From Chloroflexota bacterium (lineage in GTDB: Bacteria; Chloroflexota; Anaerolineae; DTLA01), in contig JACIWU010000029.1 in NCBI GenBank assembly GCA_014360805.1, forward strand, positions 1 to 34,846: a stretch of DNA of 34,846 nucleotides. Reading direction: 5' to 3'. Made by a program: the position numbers and the translations under genes. The notes under the pieces are model-generated. The model did no database searches. It had not been told where the DNA came from and saw only the letters and a list, made by a program, of their open reading frames with translations. Shown here piece after piece: positions 1-5,829 of the stretch (position 1 is its first letter; each line of letters begins with the position of its first letter).

Positions 1-1
1 T

Positions 2-331
2 AGCGTGTTTCTGCTCTATGCTCTGGCTCATCGTTTGGAGGGCCGCCGCAAGCAACTCTCCATTCCGCAGGACTATCTGGCTCTTCTCCTGCTGATTGGG
101 ATCGCGGTAACCGGCCTCCATATCCATTTTCTCCACACGCTGGATCCGCAAGAGTTGCCGCGCTTCTTCCTGGGGTTGGCTACCTTCAACTGGCAGGCTG
201 TCCCTCAAAGCGCAGGCCCGGCTTTCGTCTGGCATTTCGCTTTGGTTCAAATCCTGATGGTCTATTTCAACTTCAGTAAGTTTAGCCATATGGTCGGCTA
301 TGTGCTGGCCAAGATGGTGGCCTACAGTTAG
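2..331 (+). CDS. Partial membrane subunit, NarI/DsrM-like (5' end outside window)
   Basis: The reading frame is open from the first bases of the window, so the N-terminus is missing. About 109 residues are visible with roughly three hydrophobic segments, and the end (around K-F-S-H-M-V-G-Y) resembles the last helix of the cytochrome-b-type gamma subunits of nitrate reductase and of DsrM/HdrE-like proteins. Those subunits hold hemes in the membrane and pass quinol electrons to a partner iron-sulfur protein. The stop codon overlaps the ribosome binding site of the next gene, an HdrD/DsrK-like protein, which fits a two-subunit quinol:thiol/disulfide-type module. Heme ligands cannot be checked because the upstream part is absent. 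The family call is inferred from the hydrophobic pattern, the tail and the neighbour. Confidence 0.6.
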   Translation, partial: SVFLLYALAHRLEGRRKQLSIPQDYLALLLLIGIAVTGLHIHFLHTLDPQELPRFFLGLATFNWQAVPQSAGPAFVWHFALVQILMVYFNFSKFSHMVGYVLAKMVAYS

Positions 332-340
332 GAGGGCGCC

Positions 341-1582
341 ATGTTGGAAAAGTTCACAGAGGTGATGCGCCAGCGCGTCAATCGCCCGCTTCAATACTTT
401 ATGGACATCTGCATTCGCTGCGGGCTTTGTGCGGATGCTTGCCACTTCTACGCCTACTCTCGCGATGTGGCCCACATCCCCGCCTATCGGGCGCTGCTGG
501 TCAAGAAACTGCTCCAATCCAAAGGCAATCCTCTCCTGGACTGGTATCGGGAAAACCAGCACCCAGACGAGCGGACGGTGGAGGAACTGCGGAAAGCGCT
601 ATGGGACTGCACCGGCTGCCGCCGCTGCACCTTGGTTTGCCCCTTCCACCTGGATACGGGTCTCCTGGTCAGCACGGCGCGTTATGCCCTGCTCCAGGAG
701 GGGATGGGGATGGAGATGGTGGCCGAGATCGGCAACGCCGAGGTCAGCAAAGGGGAGATCATTGACGCCCTGAAGGAGTTCTACGTGGAGCAGATTCGGG
801 AACTGGAGGGGCGGGTGCGACAGGACTGGGGTGTCCCCGACCTGCAGATTCCCGTGGACAAGGTCGGCGCGCGTGTCCTGTACGTGCCGGTGGTCGGCGA
901 GCATGCCATCATCCCGATGGCAAAGATTTTCCACGCGGCGAAGGAAGATTGGACGCTGAGCCTGTTCACCGCCACCAACCACTCCTTCTTCGTTGGCGAC
1001 ACGGAGAAAGCGAAACAAGCCGCTCGCTGGATTGTGGAGGAGGCCCGCCGCCTGGGCGTGCAGACCATCGCCTTCGCCGAATGCGGCCATGCCACCCGAA
1101 CGTTGTTCCAGTTCTGGGATCACTGGTTTGGGGATGAGGTCGCGGGGATCCAGCGCATGAGCGCGGTGCAACTGATCGCCTCGTACCTGCAGGAAGGGCG
1201 CATTCGCCTCCAATCTGGCATGTTTGATGTTCCCCTGACCTATCACGATCCCTGCAACCTGGGGCGCAACGTAGGCATCTTTGAGGAGCCGAGGATGCTC
1301 ATCCGCGCCGTCGCCACCGACTTCCGCGAACTGACGCCGAATCGGGAACTGAACTGGTGCTGTGGCGGGGGCGGGGGGCTGATCGCCGAACCGGACATGA
1401 AAGAGACGCGTATGAAAGGCGGCCGCAAGAAAGTGGAGCAGATTCAGCGCACCGGAGCGAAATGGGTCGTTACCGGCTGCGAGAACTGCAAGACGCAACT
1501 GGCCGACCTGAACGAGCACTACAAACTGGGCGTGGAAGTCAAAGGAGTATGGGACCTGGTCGCCGAGGCGCTGGTGCTCTAG
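341..1582 (+). CDS. HdrD/DsrK-like (Fe-S)-binding oxidoreductase subunit
   Basis: Two N-terminal 4Fe-4S motifs are visible: C24-x2-C27-x2-C30-x3-C34 and C90-x2-C93-x2-C96-x3-C100-P. A CCG domain follows: D-P-C305, C340-C341-G followed by a glycine run, and G-C380-x2-C383. This is the cysteine pattern that binds the unusual 4Fe-4S cluster of HdrB/HdrD and DsrK. The first half of the C-terminal region looks like a degenerate CCG repeat with C248-G-H. Length (413 aa) fits DsrK/GlpC-type proteins. The first ferredoxin motif ends C-H rather than the usual C-P. The start ATG sits after a strong AGGAGGG, ten bases after the stop of the membrane subunit. By family it is a cytoplasmic-face electron carrier acting with the membrane subunit; the natural disulfide or thiol substrate is unknown. 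Confidence 0.85.
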   Translation: MLEKFTEVMRQRVNRPLQYFMDICIRCGLCADACHFYAYSRDVAHIPAYRALLVKKLLQSKGNPLLDWYRENQHPDERTVEELRKALWDCTGCRRCTLVCPFHLDTGLLVSTARYALLQEGMGMEMVAEIGNAEVSKGEIIDALKEFYVEQIRELEGRVRQDWGVPDLQIPVDKVGARVLYVPVVGEHAIIPMAKIFHAAKEDWTLSLFTATNHSFFVGDTEKAKQAARWIVEEARRLGVQTIAFAECGHATRTLFQFWDHWFGDEVAGIQRMSAVQLIASYLQEGRIRLQSGMFDVPLTYHDPCNLGRNVGIFEEPRMLIRAVATDFRELTPNRELNWCCGGGGGLIAEPDMKETRMKGGRKKVEQIQRTGAKWVVTGCENCKTQLADLNEHYKLGVEVKGVWDLVAEALVL

Positions 1583-1592
1583 GCGGATAGCG

Positions 1593-1615
1593 CCAGGCAG
1601 TTCCAAACTGCCTGG
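1593..1615 (+). other. Intergenic hairpin ahead of the third gene of the redox operon
   Basis: A perfect 10-bp inverted repeat (1593-1602 and 1606-1615) has a 3-nt loop and lies between the HdrD-like gene and the small gene that follows. No T-run follows it, and a strong ribosome binding site begins about ten bases later. It looks more like an mRNA-stabilising or processing hairpin than a terminator. Confidence 0.45.
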
Positions 1616-1637
1616 TACCTGGGTCAGGAGGTGTAAA

Positions 1638-1955
1638 ATGGACCCGCAAGAATCCTCGTCTGCGCAATGGTGGGAAGAACGGCTCGTCTCCGACTATCGG
1701 GAATACCGCTGGCGCCGGCTGATGGAGCCGATGTGTCAACGGATGGAGAAATGGAAAGCCGGGGAACTCACGGCGGCCGAAATGGATCAGGCGTTTGAGG
1801 AGTGTCACCAGCACATCTGCGAACTGCGTAACATCTTGAACCAGCGGAGTGACCGAGCAGCGCTGTTGATCCAGGTGCTGGACCGGGAGTGGTTTCAGGA
1901 GTGGATTCGGCAGCATACGCCGCCCCCTGGAGCACCAGTATTAGGCTCGCTGTAG
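1638..1955 (+). CDS. Small unknown protein of the redox operon
   Basis: A 105-residue soluble protein that I do not recognise. It is rich in Trp, Glu and Arg, has no signal peptide or membrane segment, and is predicted mostly helical. Two cysteines occur in C-H-Q-H-I-C, which could bind metal but is not a known motif. The ATG follows a very good AGGAGGTG ribosome binding site at 1626-1633. It lies 55 bp after the HdrD-like gene on the same strand and is followed by a terminator, so it is probably the last gene of that operon. A role as accessory or assembly factor of the redox module is inference from position only. Confidence 0.65.
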   Translation: MDPQESSSAQWWEERLVSDYREYRWRRLMEPMCQRMEKWKAGELTAAEMDQAFEECHQHICELRNILNQRSDRAALLIQVLDREWFQEWIRQHTPPPGAPVLGSL

Positions 1956-1981
1956 ATCGGCCAGCGCCTGACATTTGCGCG

Positions 1982-2018
1982 AAAACGTGCGACATACCCG
2001 CGTGTGCCGCACGTTTTT
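1982..2018 (+). terminator. Intrinsic terminator of the HdrD-like operon
   Basis: A 10-bp inverted repeat (1982-1991 with 2008-2017) has a 16-nt loop and ends in a run of five T. The A-rich 5' arm also allows some function on the other strand. It separates the redox operon from the promoter at 2032. Confidence 0.7.
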
Positions 2019-2031
2019 CTATCCGCACTCC

Positions 2032-2060
2032 TTGACACGGGAGACGCGACATGGTACAAC
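2032..2060 (+). promoter_or_regulatory. Sigma70-type promoter of the fRMsr-like gene
   Basis: A perfect -35 TTGACA (2032-2037), a 17-bp spacer and a -10 TACAAC (2055-2060) are visible. Transcription would begin near 2067. That rules out an in-frame ATG at 2051, which overlaps the promoter, and favours the ATG at 2090. Confidence 0.75.
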
Positions 2061-2089
2061 ATCTCAAGCCGAAGAAGAGAGGTTCTGCC

Positions 2090-2578
2090 ATGAGTGAAGC
2101 CATCGCTGAAGAAGTGATCCATCGGGGAATCCGCGAAGGCTGGAGCCGCGATCGGATTCTGGATGAGGTCGTTGGGACGCTCCACAGCGCAAACCCGAAA
2201 TACCATTGGGTTGGCGTGTACCTGCTGGTCGGAGACGTACTGGTACTCGGCCCGTATCGCGGGAAGCCGACGATTCATACGCGCATCCCCATCGGCGAGG
2301 GCATCTGCGGGCTGGCTGCGCGCACCCGGGAGACGGTGAATGTGCCCGATGTACGACAAGATCCGCGCTACATCGCGTGCAGCCTGGAGACCCGCTCGGA
2401 GATTGTCGTGCCGATTCTGGATGGGGACTGCGTGTACGGCGAGATTGACATAGACAGCGACGACGAGGCGGCTTTTGACGAGGCCGACCGCGAGAGCCTG
2501 GAACGGGTGGCGCGCCTCCTGGTGCCCGTGCTGGCGAAGCCCGGATGCGGCAAGGAGGGCGCCGATGCGAATCTATGA
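2090..2578 (+). CDS. GAF-domain protein, free methionine-(R)-sulfoxide reductase-like
   Basis: A single GAF domain fills the 162-residue protein. The two cysteines that fRMsr enzymes use are present: C73 in G-I-C-G and C97 in Y-I-A-C-S, exactly 24 residues apart as in the E. coli enzyme (Cys94 and Cys118, the latter catalytic). The segment after C97 (S-E-I-V-V-P-I) and the D-I-D-S-D strand also match. The third fRMsr cysteine, ten residues before C73, is His63 here. By family the enzyme reduces free methionine-R-sulfoxide with thioredoxin. The start is set at 2090 because the earlier ATG overlaps the promoter and because GAAGAGAGG precedes this ATG. The gene overlaps the next one by 14 bp. 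A plain ligand-binding GAF protein is the alternative. Confidence 0.75.
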   Translation: MSEAIAEEVIHRGIREGWSRDRILDEVVGTLHSANPKYHWVGVYLLVGDVLVLGPYRGKPTIHTRIPIGEGICGLAARTRETVNVPDVRQDPRYIACSLETRSEIVVPILDGDCVYGEIDIDSDDEAAFDEADRESLERVARLLVPVLAKPGCGKEGADANL

Positions 2579-3194
2579 CGTGTCCGTGCCCATCCATCCG
2601 GGGATGGTGGTATGGCCTGGGGACGCGAAGGTGGTGTTGGAGCGGGTGCGCAGCCAAGAGGAGGGAAGCCGCGCCACGGTGTCCAATATCCACATGGGCC
2701 TGCACACGGGGACGCATGTTGACGCGCCGTGCCATTTCATCCCGGGTGGGCGCGGCGTGGAGTCGCTGGCGCTGGACGCTCTGGTGGGGCCGGCGTGGGT
2801 GGCGGAACTTGATGCGGCGGGACCGATTGACGCGGGCGACTTGGCGCGCGCCGGTGTGCCCGCGGGTGCCCAGCGCCTTCTGCTGAAGACGCCGAACTCG
2901 GCGCTGTGGGCGCGGCCCGACTTCTCGCAGGATTTCGCCCACCTGACGCCGGATGCCGCCCGCTGGGTGGTGGAGCGGGGACTGCGCCTGGTGGGCGTGG
3001 ACTATCTGTCCGTGGAGGCGTTCGGGGGCGACGGCTCCACGCATACGATTCTGCTGTCGGCGGGGGTCGTGATCCTGGAGGGGCTGGATCTCTCGGCAGT
3101 GAAAGGCGGCTGGTACACGTTGTACTGCCTGCCGCTCAAAGTCCTTGGGGGCGACGGCGCGCCCGCACGTGCTGTGCTTGTTACGGACGATTGA
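2565..3194 (+). CDS. Cyclase/kynurenine formamidase-family metal hydrolase
   Basis: The 209-residue protein carries the full family motif H-x-G-T-H-x-D-x-P-x-H as H47, G49-T50-H51, D53, P55 and H57, which binds metal and is catalytic in KynB-type arylformamidases. The start of the chain (I-Y-D-V-S-V-P-I, then P-G-M-V-V-W-P-G-D) is also typical. The family hydrolyses N-formylkynurenine, isatin and other small amides or cyclic compounds; with no kynurenine-pathway neighbour the substrate cannot be named. The ATG at 2565 was chosen because AAGGAGGG precedes it and residues upstream of it do not match the family. It overlaps the fRMsr-like gene, so the two are probably translationally coupled. 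Confidence 0.85.
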   Translation: MRIYDVSVPIHPGMVVWPGDAKVVLERVRSQEEGSRATVSNIHMGLHTGTHVDAPCHFIPGGRGVESLALDALVGPAWVAELDAAGPIDAGDLARAGVPAGAQRLLLKTPNSALWARPDFSQDFAHLTPDAARWVVERGLRLVGVDYLSVEAFGGDGSTHTILLSAGVVILEGLDLSAVKGGWYTLYCLPLKVLGGDGAPARAVLVTDD

Positions 3195-3219
3195 CGATGT
3201 CCAATTGGAGGTGTTCACA

Positions 3220-3780
3220 ATGGTGCAAAATCGCGTACCGCCGGGGCAAAGGCTGACAGACCGATTCCCCGTGCTGCATTATGGGCAGGTGCCGCGCTTT
3301 GACCCGGCCACGTGGACGTTGAGGGTGTTCGGCTTGGTGGAGCGGGAGCGGGTTTTCCGCTACGAGGAGTTCACGGCACTGCCCACCAAGCGCATTGTGG
3401 CCGACATCCACTGCGTAACGGGGTGGAGCAAACTGGACACCGTGTGGGAGGGCGTGTTGTTCCGCGACCTGGCGGCGCTGGTGGTGCCCAAGCCGGAGGC
3501 TCGCTACGTGATGTTCCACTGCGAGTACGGGTTCACGGCGAATCTGCCGCTGGAAGTGGTCATGGACGATGATGTGCTCCTGGCCTGGAAGTACGACGAC
3601 AAGCCGCTGACCCCGGAGCACGGTTTCCCCCTGCGGGCGGTTGTGCCCAAGCGGTACTTCTGGAAGAGCGGTAAGTGGGTTCGCGGCGTGGAGTTCATGG
3701 CTCAAGACCGGCTGGGGTTCTGGGAGCAGTACGGCTACAACAACAGCGCCGACCCGTGGAAGGAAGAGCGGTACGCGTGA
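3220..3780 (+). CDS. Cytosolic sulfite-oxidase-fold molybdopterin oxidoreductase
   Basis: The protein (186 aa) is a compact sulfite-oxidase-type molybdopterin domain. The invariant molybdenum-ligand cysteine is C65 in H-C-V-T-G-W-S. Further family signatures are [18 protein letters not shown] and K-W-V-R-G-V-E-F. There is no Tat signal, no heme domain and no dimerisation domain, so it belongs with the short soluble relatives of YedY/MsrP rather than true sulfite oxidases; electron donor and substrate are unknown. The ATG at 3220 follows GGAGGTG at 3207-3213. It is the third gene after the 2032 promoter. Cofactor assembly genes mobA, moeA and mobB lie 12-18 kb downstream. Confidence 0.85.
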   Translation: MVQNRVPPGQRLTDRFPVLHYGQVPRFDPATWTLRVFGLVERERVFRYEEFTALPTKRIVADIHCVTGWSKLDTVWEGVLFRDLAALVVPKPEARYVMFHCEYGFTANLPLEVVMDDDVLLAWKYDDKPLTPEHGFPLRAVVPKRYFWKSGKWVRGVEFMAQDRLGFWEQYGYNNSADPWKEERYA

Positions 3781-3838
3781 GGGCGCGCGGCGCCGAGGGC
3801 ATTCGTCCGGCCACGGTGAGGGAACGCCACGGGTGCCT

Positions 3839-3933
3839 CATGGTATGCCTCCTACAGCAAGAAAGCCCTCTCTGGAGAGTCCAATCGCCCACCCCACGGC
3901 TGCGACCAGCGATGAGCATGCCTGTATATTATA
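3839..3933 (-). promoter_or_regulatory. Orphan minus-strand extended -10 box with downstream ribosome binding site
   Basis: Reading the minus strand, TGG-TATAAT (TATAAT at 3933-3928) is an extended -10 box; the -35 is poor. About 80 nt downstream an AGGAGG (3852-3847) precedes an ATG at 3841. The 49-codon frame runs antisense into the 3' end of the molybdoenzyme gene to 3695 and codes for an Arg/Pro/Cys-rich chain that does not look like a folded protein. This is a possible antisense or small-peptide transcript. The rest of the 232-bp gap shows no gene that I recognise. Confidence 0.25.
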
Positions 3934-3972
3934 CCACAGAACCGGGGCGCGCACAGGGAGTTTTCAGGCAGG

Positions 3973-3992
3973 GACCGCCGGGCCGGGCGGTC
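3973..3992 (-). terminator. GC-rich hairpin after the secreted protein gene (weak terminator)
   Basis: A 7-bp inverted repeat (3973-3979 with 3986-3992) has a 6-nt loop and lies 20 bp beyond the stop of the minus-strand secreted protein gene. No T-run follows on the minus strand, so any termination would be weak or factor-assisted. Confidence 0.3.
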
Positions 3993-4012
3993 GGAGGTGC
4001 GTCGCAGGTTTG

Positions 4013-5758
4013 CTACGGCAGCGCCCGCGCCTCCAGGTTGTCCCAAACGGCGTCGCCATTTCGGATGTATGCGCCGAACTTGCCGGTGGCGTACCTGGTG
4101 TCCTCCGCCGAGACGCGCTTCACGCCGTCCAGGTAGACATCCATTTTGGAGCCGTCGGCGACGACCTTGATGTGGTACGGACGGCCGTACTCCACGGTCA
4201 TAGGGTAGTAGTTCAGATAGGCGCCGGACTGATTCACGCAGAGTCTCAGCGCATTGGCGCTGGCGTCCAGCACGGCGCAGTAGTTTGATGTGCCATCCGC
4301 CGAAGCGCGGAAAATGAGGCCCGCCGCGTTGCCGCTCAGCAGAATCACCGTGCCTTCATAGACGCTGTTGTCGCCGGTTTCGCTCCTCACATTGTAGCCA
4401 ACCGTCGTGTGGGCCGCCTGCATGTACTCCCCGGGGTTGGACCACGCGCCGCCGTTGGGAGTCCAGCCAGCCAGGTCGCCATCGTTGAAGTCGTCCGAGA
4501 AGATGACGCGGGGCGTAGCAGTCCGCGTCGGCGTGCGAGTGGGCGTGCGGGTTGCAGTGCGCGTCGGCGTGTAGGTGGGGCCGGGGGCCACGCGCTGCTT
4601 CATGATGATGGGTAGGAAGGCGCGCCTCGGAGCCTGCCTCGTCGGCGTGCGGGTAGCGGTGCGCGTCGGCGTGCGGGTGGGGGTGCGGGTAGCGGTGCGC
4701 GTAGCGGTGCGCGTGGGCGTGCGGGTTGGGGTACGCGTTGCGGTGAACGTGGGCGTGGGGGTGCGCGTACTGGTGGGCGCCAGAGTCGGGAAGCTCGCCA
4801 CCTGCACGCGCAGCCGCGCCGGCAAGTTGCTGGTGGCTCCCCCCTTGCCCACGACGCGCACGCGCCACTCGCCCGTGCTGTCGGCAAACACGTAGCAGTG
4901 CTCATCGAACGTGCCGCTGAGATTGTTGCACAACTGCCGGGATGGGCTGCTGTACAAGTTCATGTCGAAGTCTTCTGGAAGGTTGTACAGGTCGGCGGTG
5001 ATCACCTGCCCCTGCACCACCGGGAATCTGAACCAGTCCTCGTCTCCAAGCGGGCAGATGCGCACGTCGTAGGTGGCGCCTGACACGAGGGGGTAGGCAT
5101 TGTAGTAGTCGTTGTAAGGCTCGTAGGGATCTTCGGCGCAACAGAAGGTGAGAGACAGGGTGTCTACGTAGAATTCTGTCCGTCCGCTCTCGTCATTCCG
5201 TGCGTCCACGATCACCTGCCAGGTCTCGTCAGGCGGGAGTCCTCCCGCGGGAAAGTATTGAAAAGTTAGGGGTATCCAGTAAACAGTCCAAGGGATATAA
5301 CTGTCGTTCCATACCCAGAATTCCCGAGAAAACCCGCTGTTGCTTTTGACGGTTATTGTCAGCGAGTCGTAGTGGCCAGGATCCTCGTCGCTCCAGACCG
5401 CAACCACGGCATGGAACCTGACGCCCACGGCTGCGAAGGGAACGTACACGTACTGAGACAACATGTCGCGCGGGTGTATTTCGTCCCGGTAGGGGTCGTA
5501 GCCCAGACAAGCGCTGTAGGTACCTGTGTGTATAGGCCAATCTTCGATGCGCGGCTGGCCGGACACGATCCAGCCCGCAAAGTTGCCCGTCTCGAAGCCG
5601 CCGTTGAGCAGCAGGTTCTCGCAGGGTTGCGCTGCGGCTGAGCAACTGTCCGAGGCTGCGACGGGCGGTCCTGCGGATTCCGGCGATGCCGACGCGGGCG
5701 GGATGGCAAACAGCCCGATGAGGAGTAAGACGATCAGCAAACCTCGTACGTGTTTCAC
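4013..5758 (-). CDS. Secreted multidomain protein: sugar-binding-like, PPC and LamG-like domains with TPT linkers
   Basis: The 581-residue chain starts with a signal peptide (K-H-V-R then a Leu-rich core, ending near A-S-A-S). Next is a beta-sandwich of carbohydrate-binding style beginning L-L-N-G-G-F-E-T-G-N-F (about residues 48-190). A PPC domain follows (about 195-320; D-E-D-W-F-R-F marks it), then a long Thr-Pro/Thr-Arg linker interrupted at about 376-388 by R-R-A-F-L-P-I-I-M-K. A second linker leads to a LamG/DUF1080-like domain (about 415-581; D-D-F-N-D-G-D-L-A-G-W). No catalytic motif was seen, so it is probably an adhesin or glycan-binding surface protein. The start is GTG with a good GGGGAGGT just upstream. 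The F-L-P-I-I motif usually sits at the C-terminus of such proteins; here it is internal. Confidence 0.8.
   Translation of the reverse strand: MKHVRGLLIVLLLIGLFAIPPASASPESAGPPVAASDSCSAAAQPCENLLLNGGFETGNFAGWIVSGQPRIEDWPIHTGTYSACLGYDPYRDEIHPRDMLSQYVYVPFAAVGVRFHAVVAVWSDEDPGHYDSLTITVKSNSGFSREFWVWNDSYIPWTVYWIPLTFQYFPAGGLPPDETWQVIVDARNDESGRTEFYVDTLSLTFCCAEDPYEPYNDYYNAYPLVSGATYDVRICPLGDEDWFRFPVVQGQVITADLYNLPEDFDMNLYSSPSRQLCNNLSGTFDEHCYVFADSTGEWRVRVVGKGGATSNLPARLRVQVASFPTLAPTSTRTPTPTFTATRTPTRTPTRTATRTATRTPTRTPTRTATRTPTRQAPRRAFLPIIMKQRVAPGPTYTPTRTATRTPTRTPTRTATPRVIFSDDFNDGDLAGWTPNGGAWSNPGEYMQAAHTTVGYNVRSETGDNSVYEGTVILLSGNAAGLIFRASADGTSNYCAVLDASANALRLCVNQSGAYLNYYPMTVEYGRPYHIKVVADGSKMDVYLDGVKRVSAEDTRYATGKFGAYIRNGDAVWDNLEARALP
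4513..4578. repeat. TPT-linker coding repeat, block 1
   Basis: Short degenerate tandem repeats of about 6 and 18 bp encode Thr-Pro-Thr-Arg units in the second linker of the secreted protein. The block lies between the internal F-L-P-I-I motif and the LamG-like domain. Confidence 0.8.
4641..4785. repeat. TPT-linker coding repeat, block 2
   Basis: The longer of the two tandem blocks in this gene (about 145 bp of G/C/T-rich hexamer units) encodes the linker between the PPC domain and the F-L-P-I-I motif. Such tracts can change length by slippage, so linker length may vary between strains. Confidence 0.8.
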
Positions 5759-5829
5759 GGCTGACCTCCCCTAATGCAACTGCCTCACATCTACGAACCG
5801 ATGGACGGTGGGCATAGTCGTGGGCCAGA

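Noticed and set aside
599-1606. Long antisense open frame opposite the HdrD-like gene
   Set aside because: High-GC shadow. Composition is His/Arg/Pro-rich with no domain, and the sense strand has intact iron-sulfur motifs.
1593-1615. Hairpin considered as a transcription terminator
   Set aside because: No T-run follows and the same-strand gene starts 22 bp later; the real terminator is at 1982-2018.
2565-3194. Calling the cyclase-family gene kynB
   Set aside because: The metal motif fits, but the family is broad and no other kynurenine-pathway gene is in the window.
2064-3218. 384-codon antisense open frame across the fRMsr-like and cyclase genes
   Set aside because: It spans two real genes with full motifs on the plus strand and encodes an Arg/Pro-rich chain without a recognisable fold.
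4513-4785. Tandem repeats considered as a CRISPR array or minisatellite
   Set aside because: There are no regular repeat-spacer units, and the repeats are in frame and code for Thr-Pro linkers.
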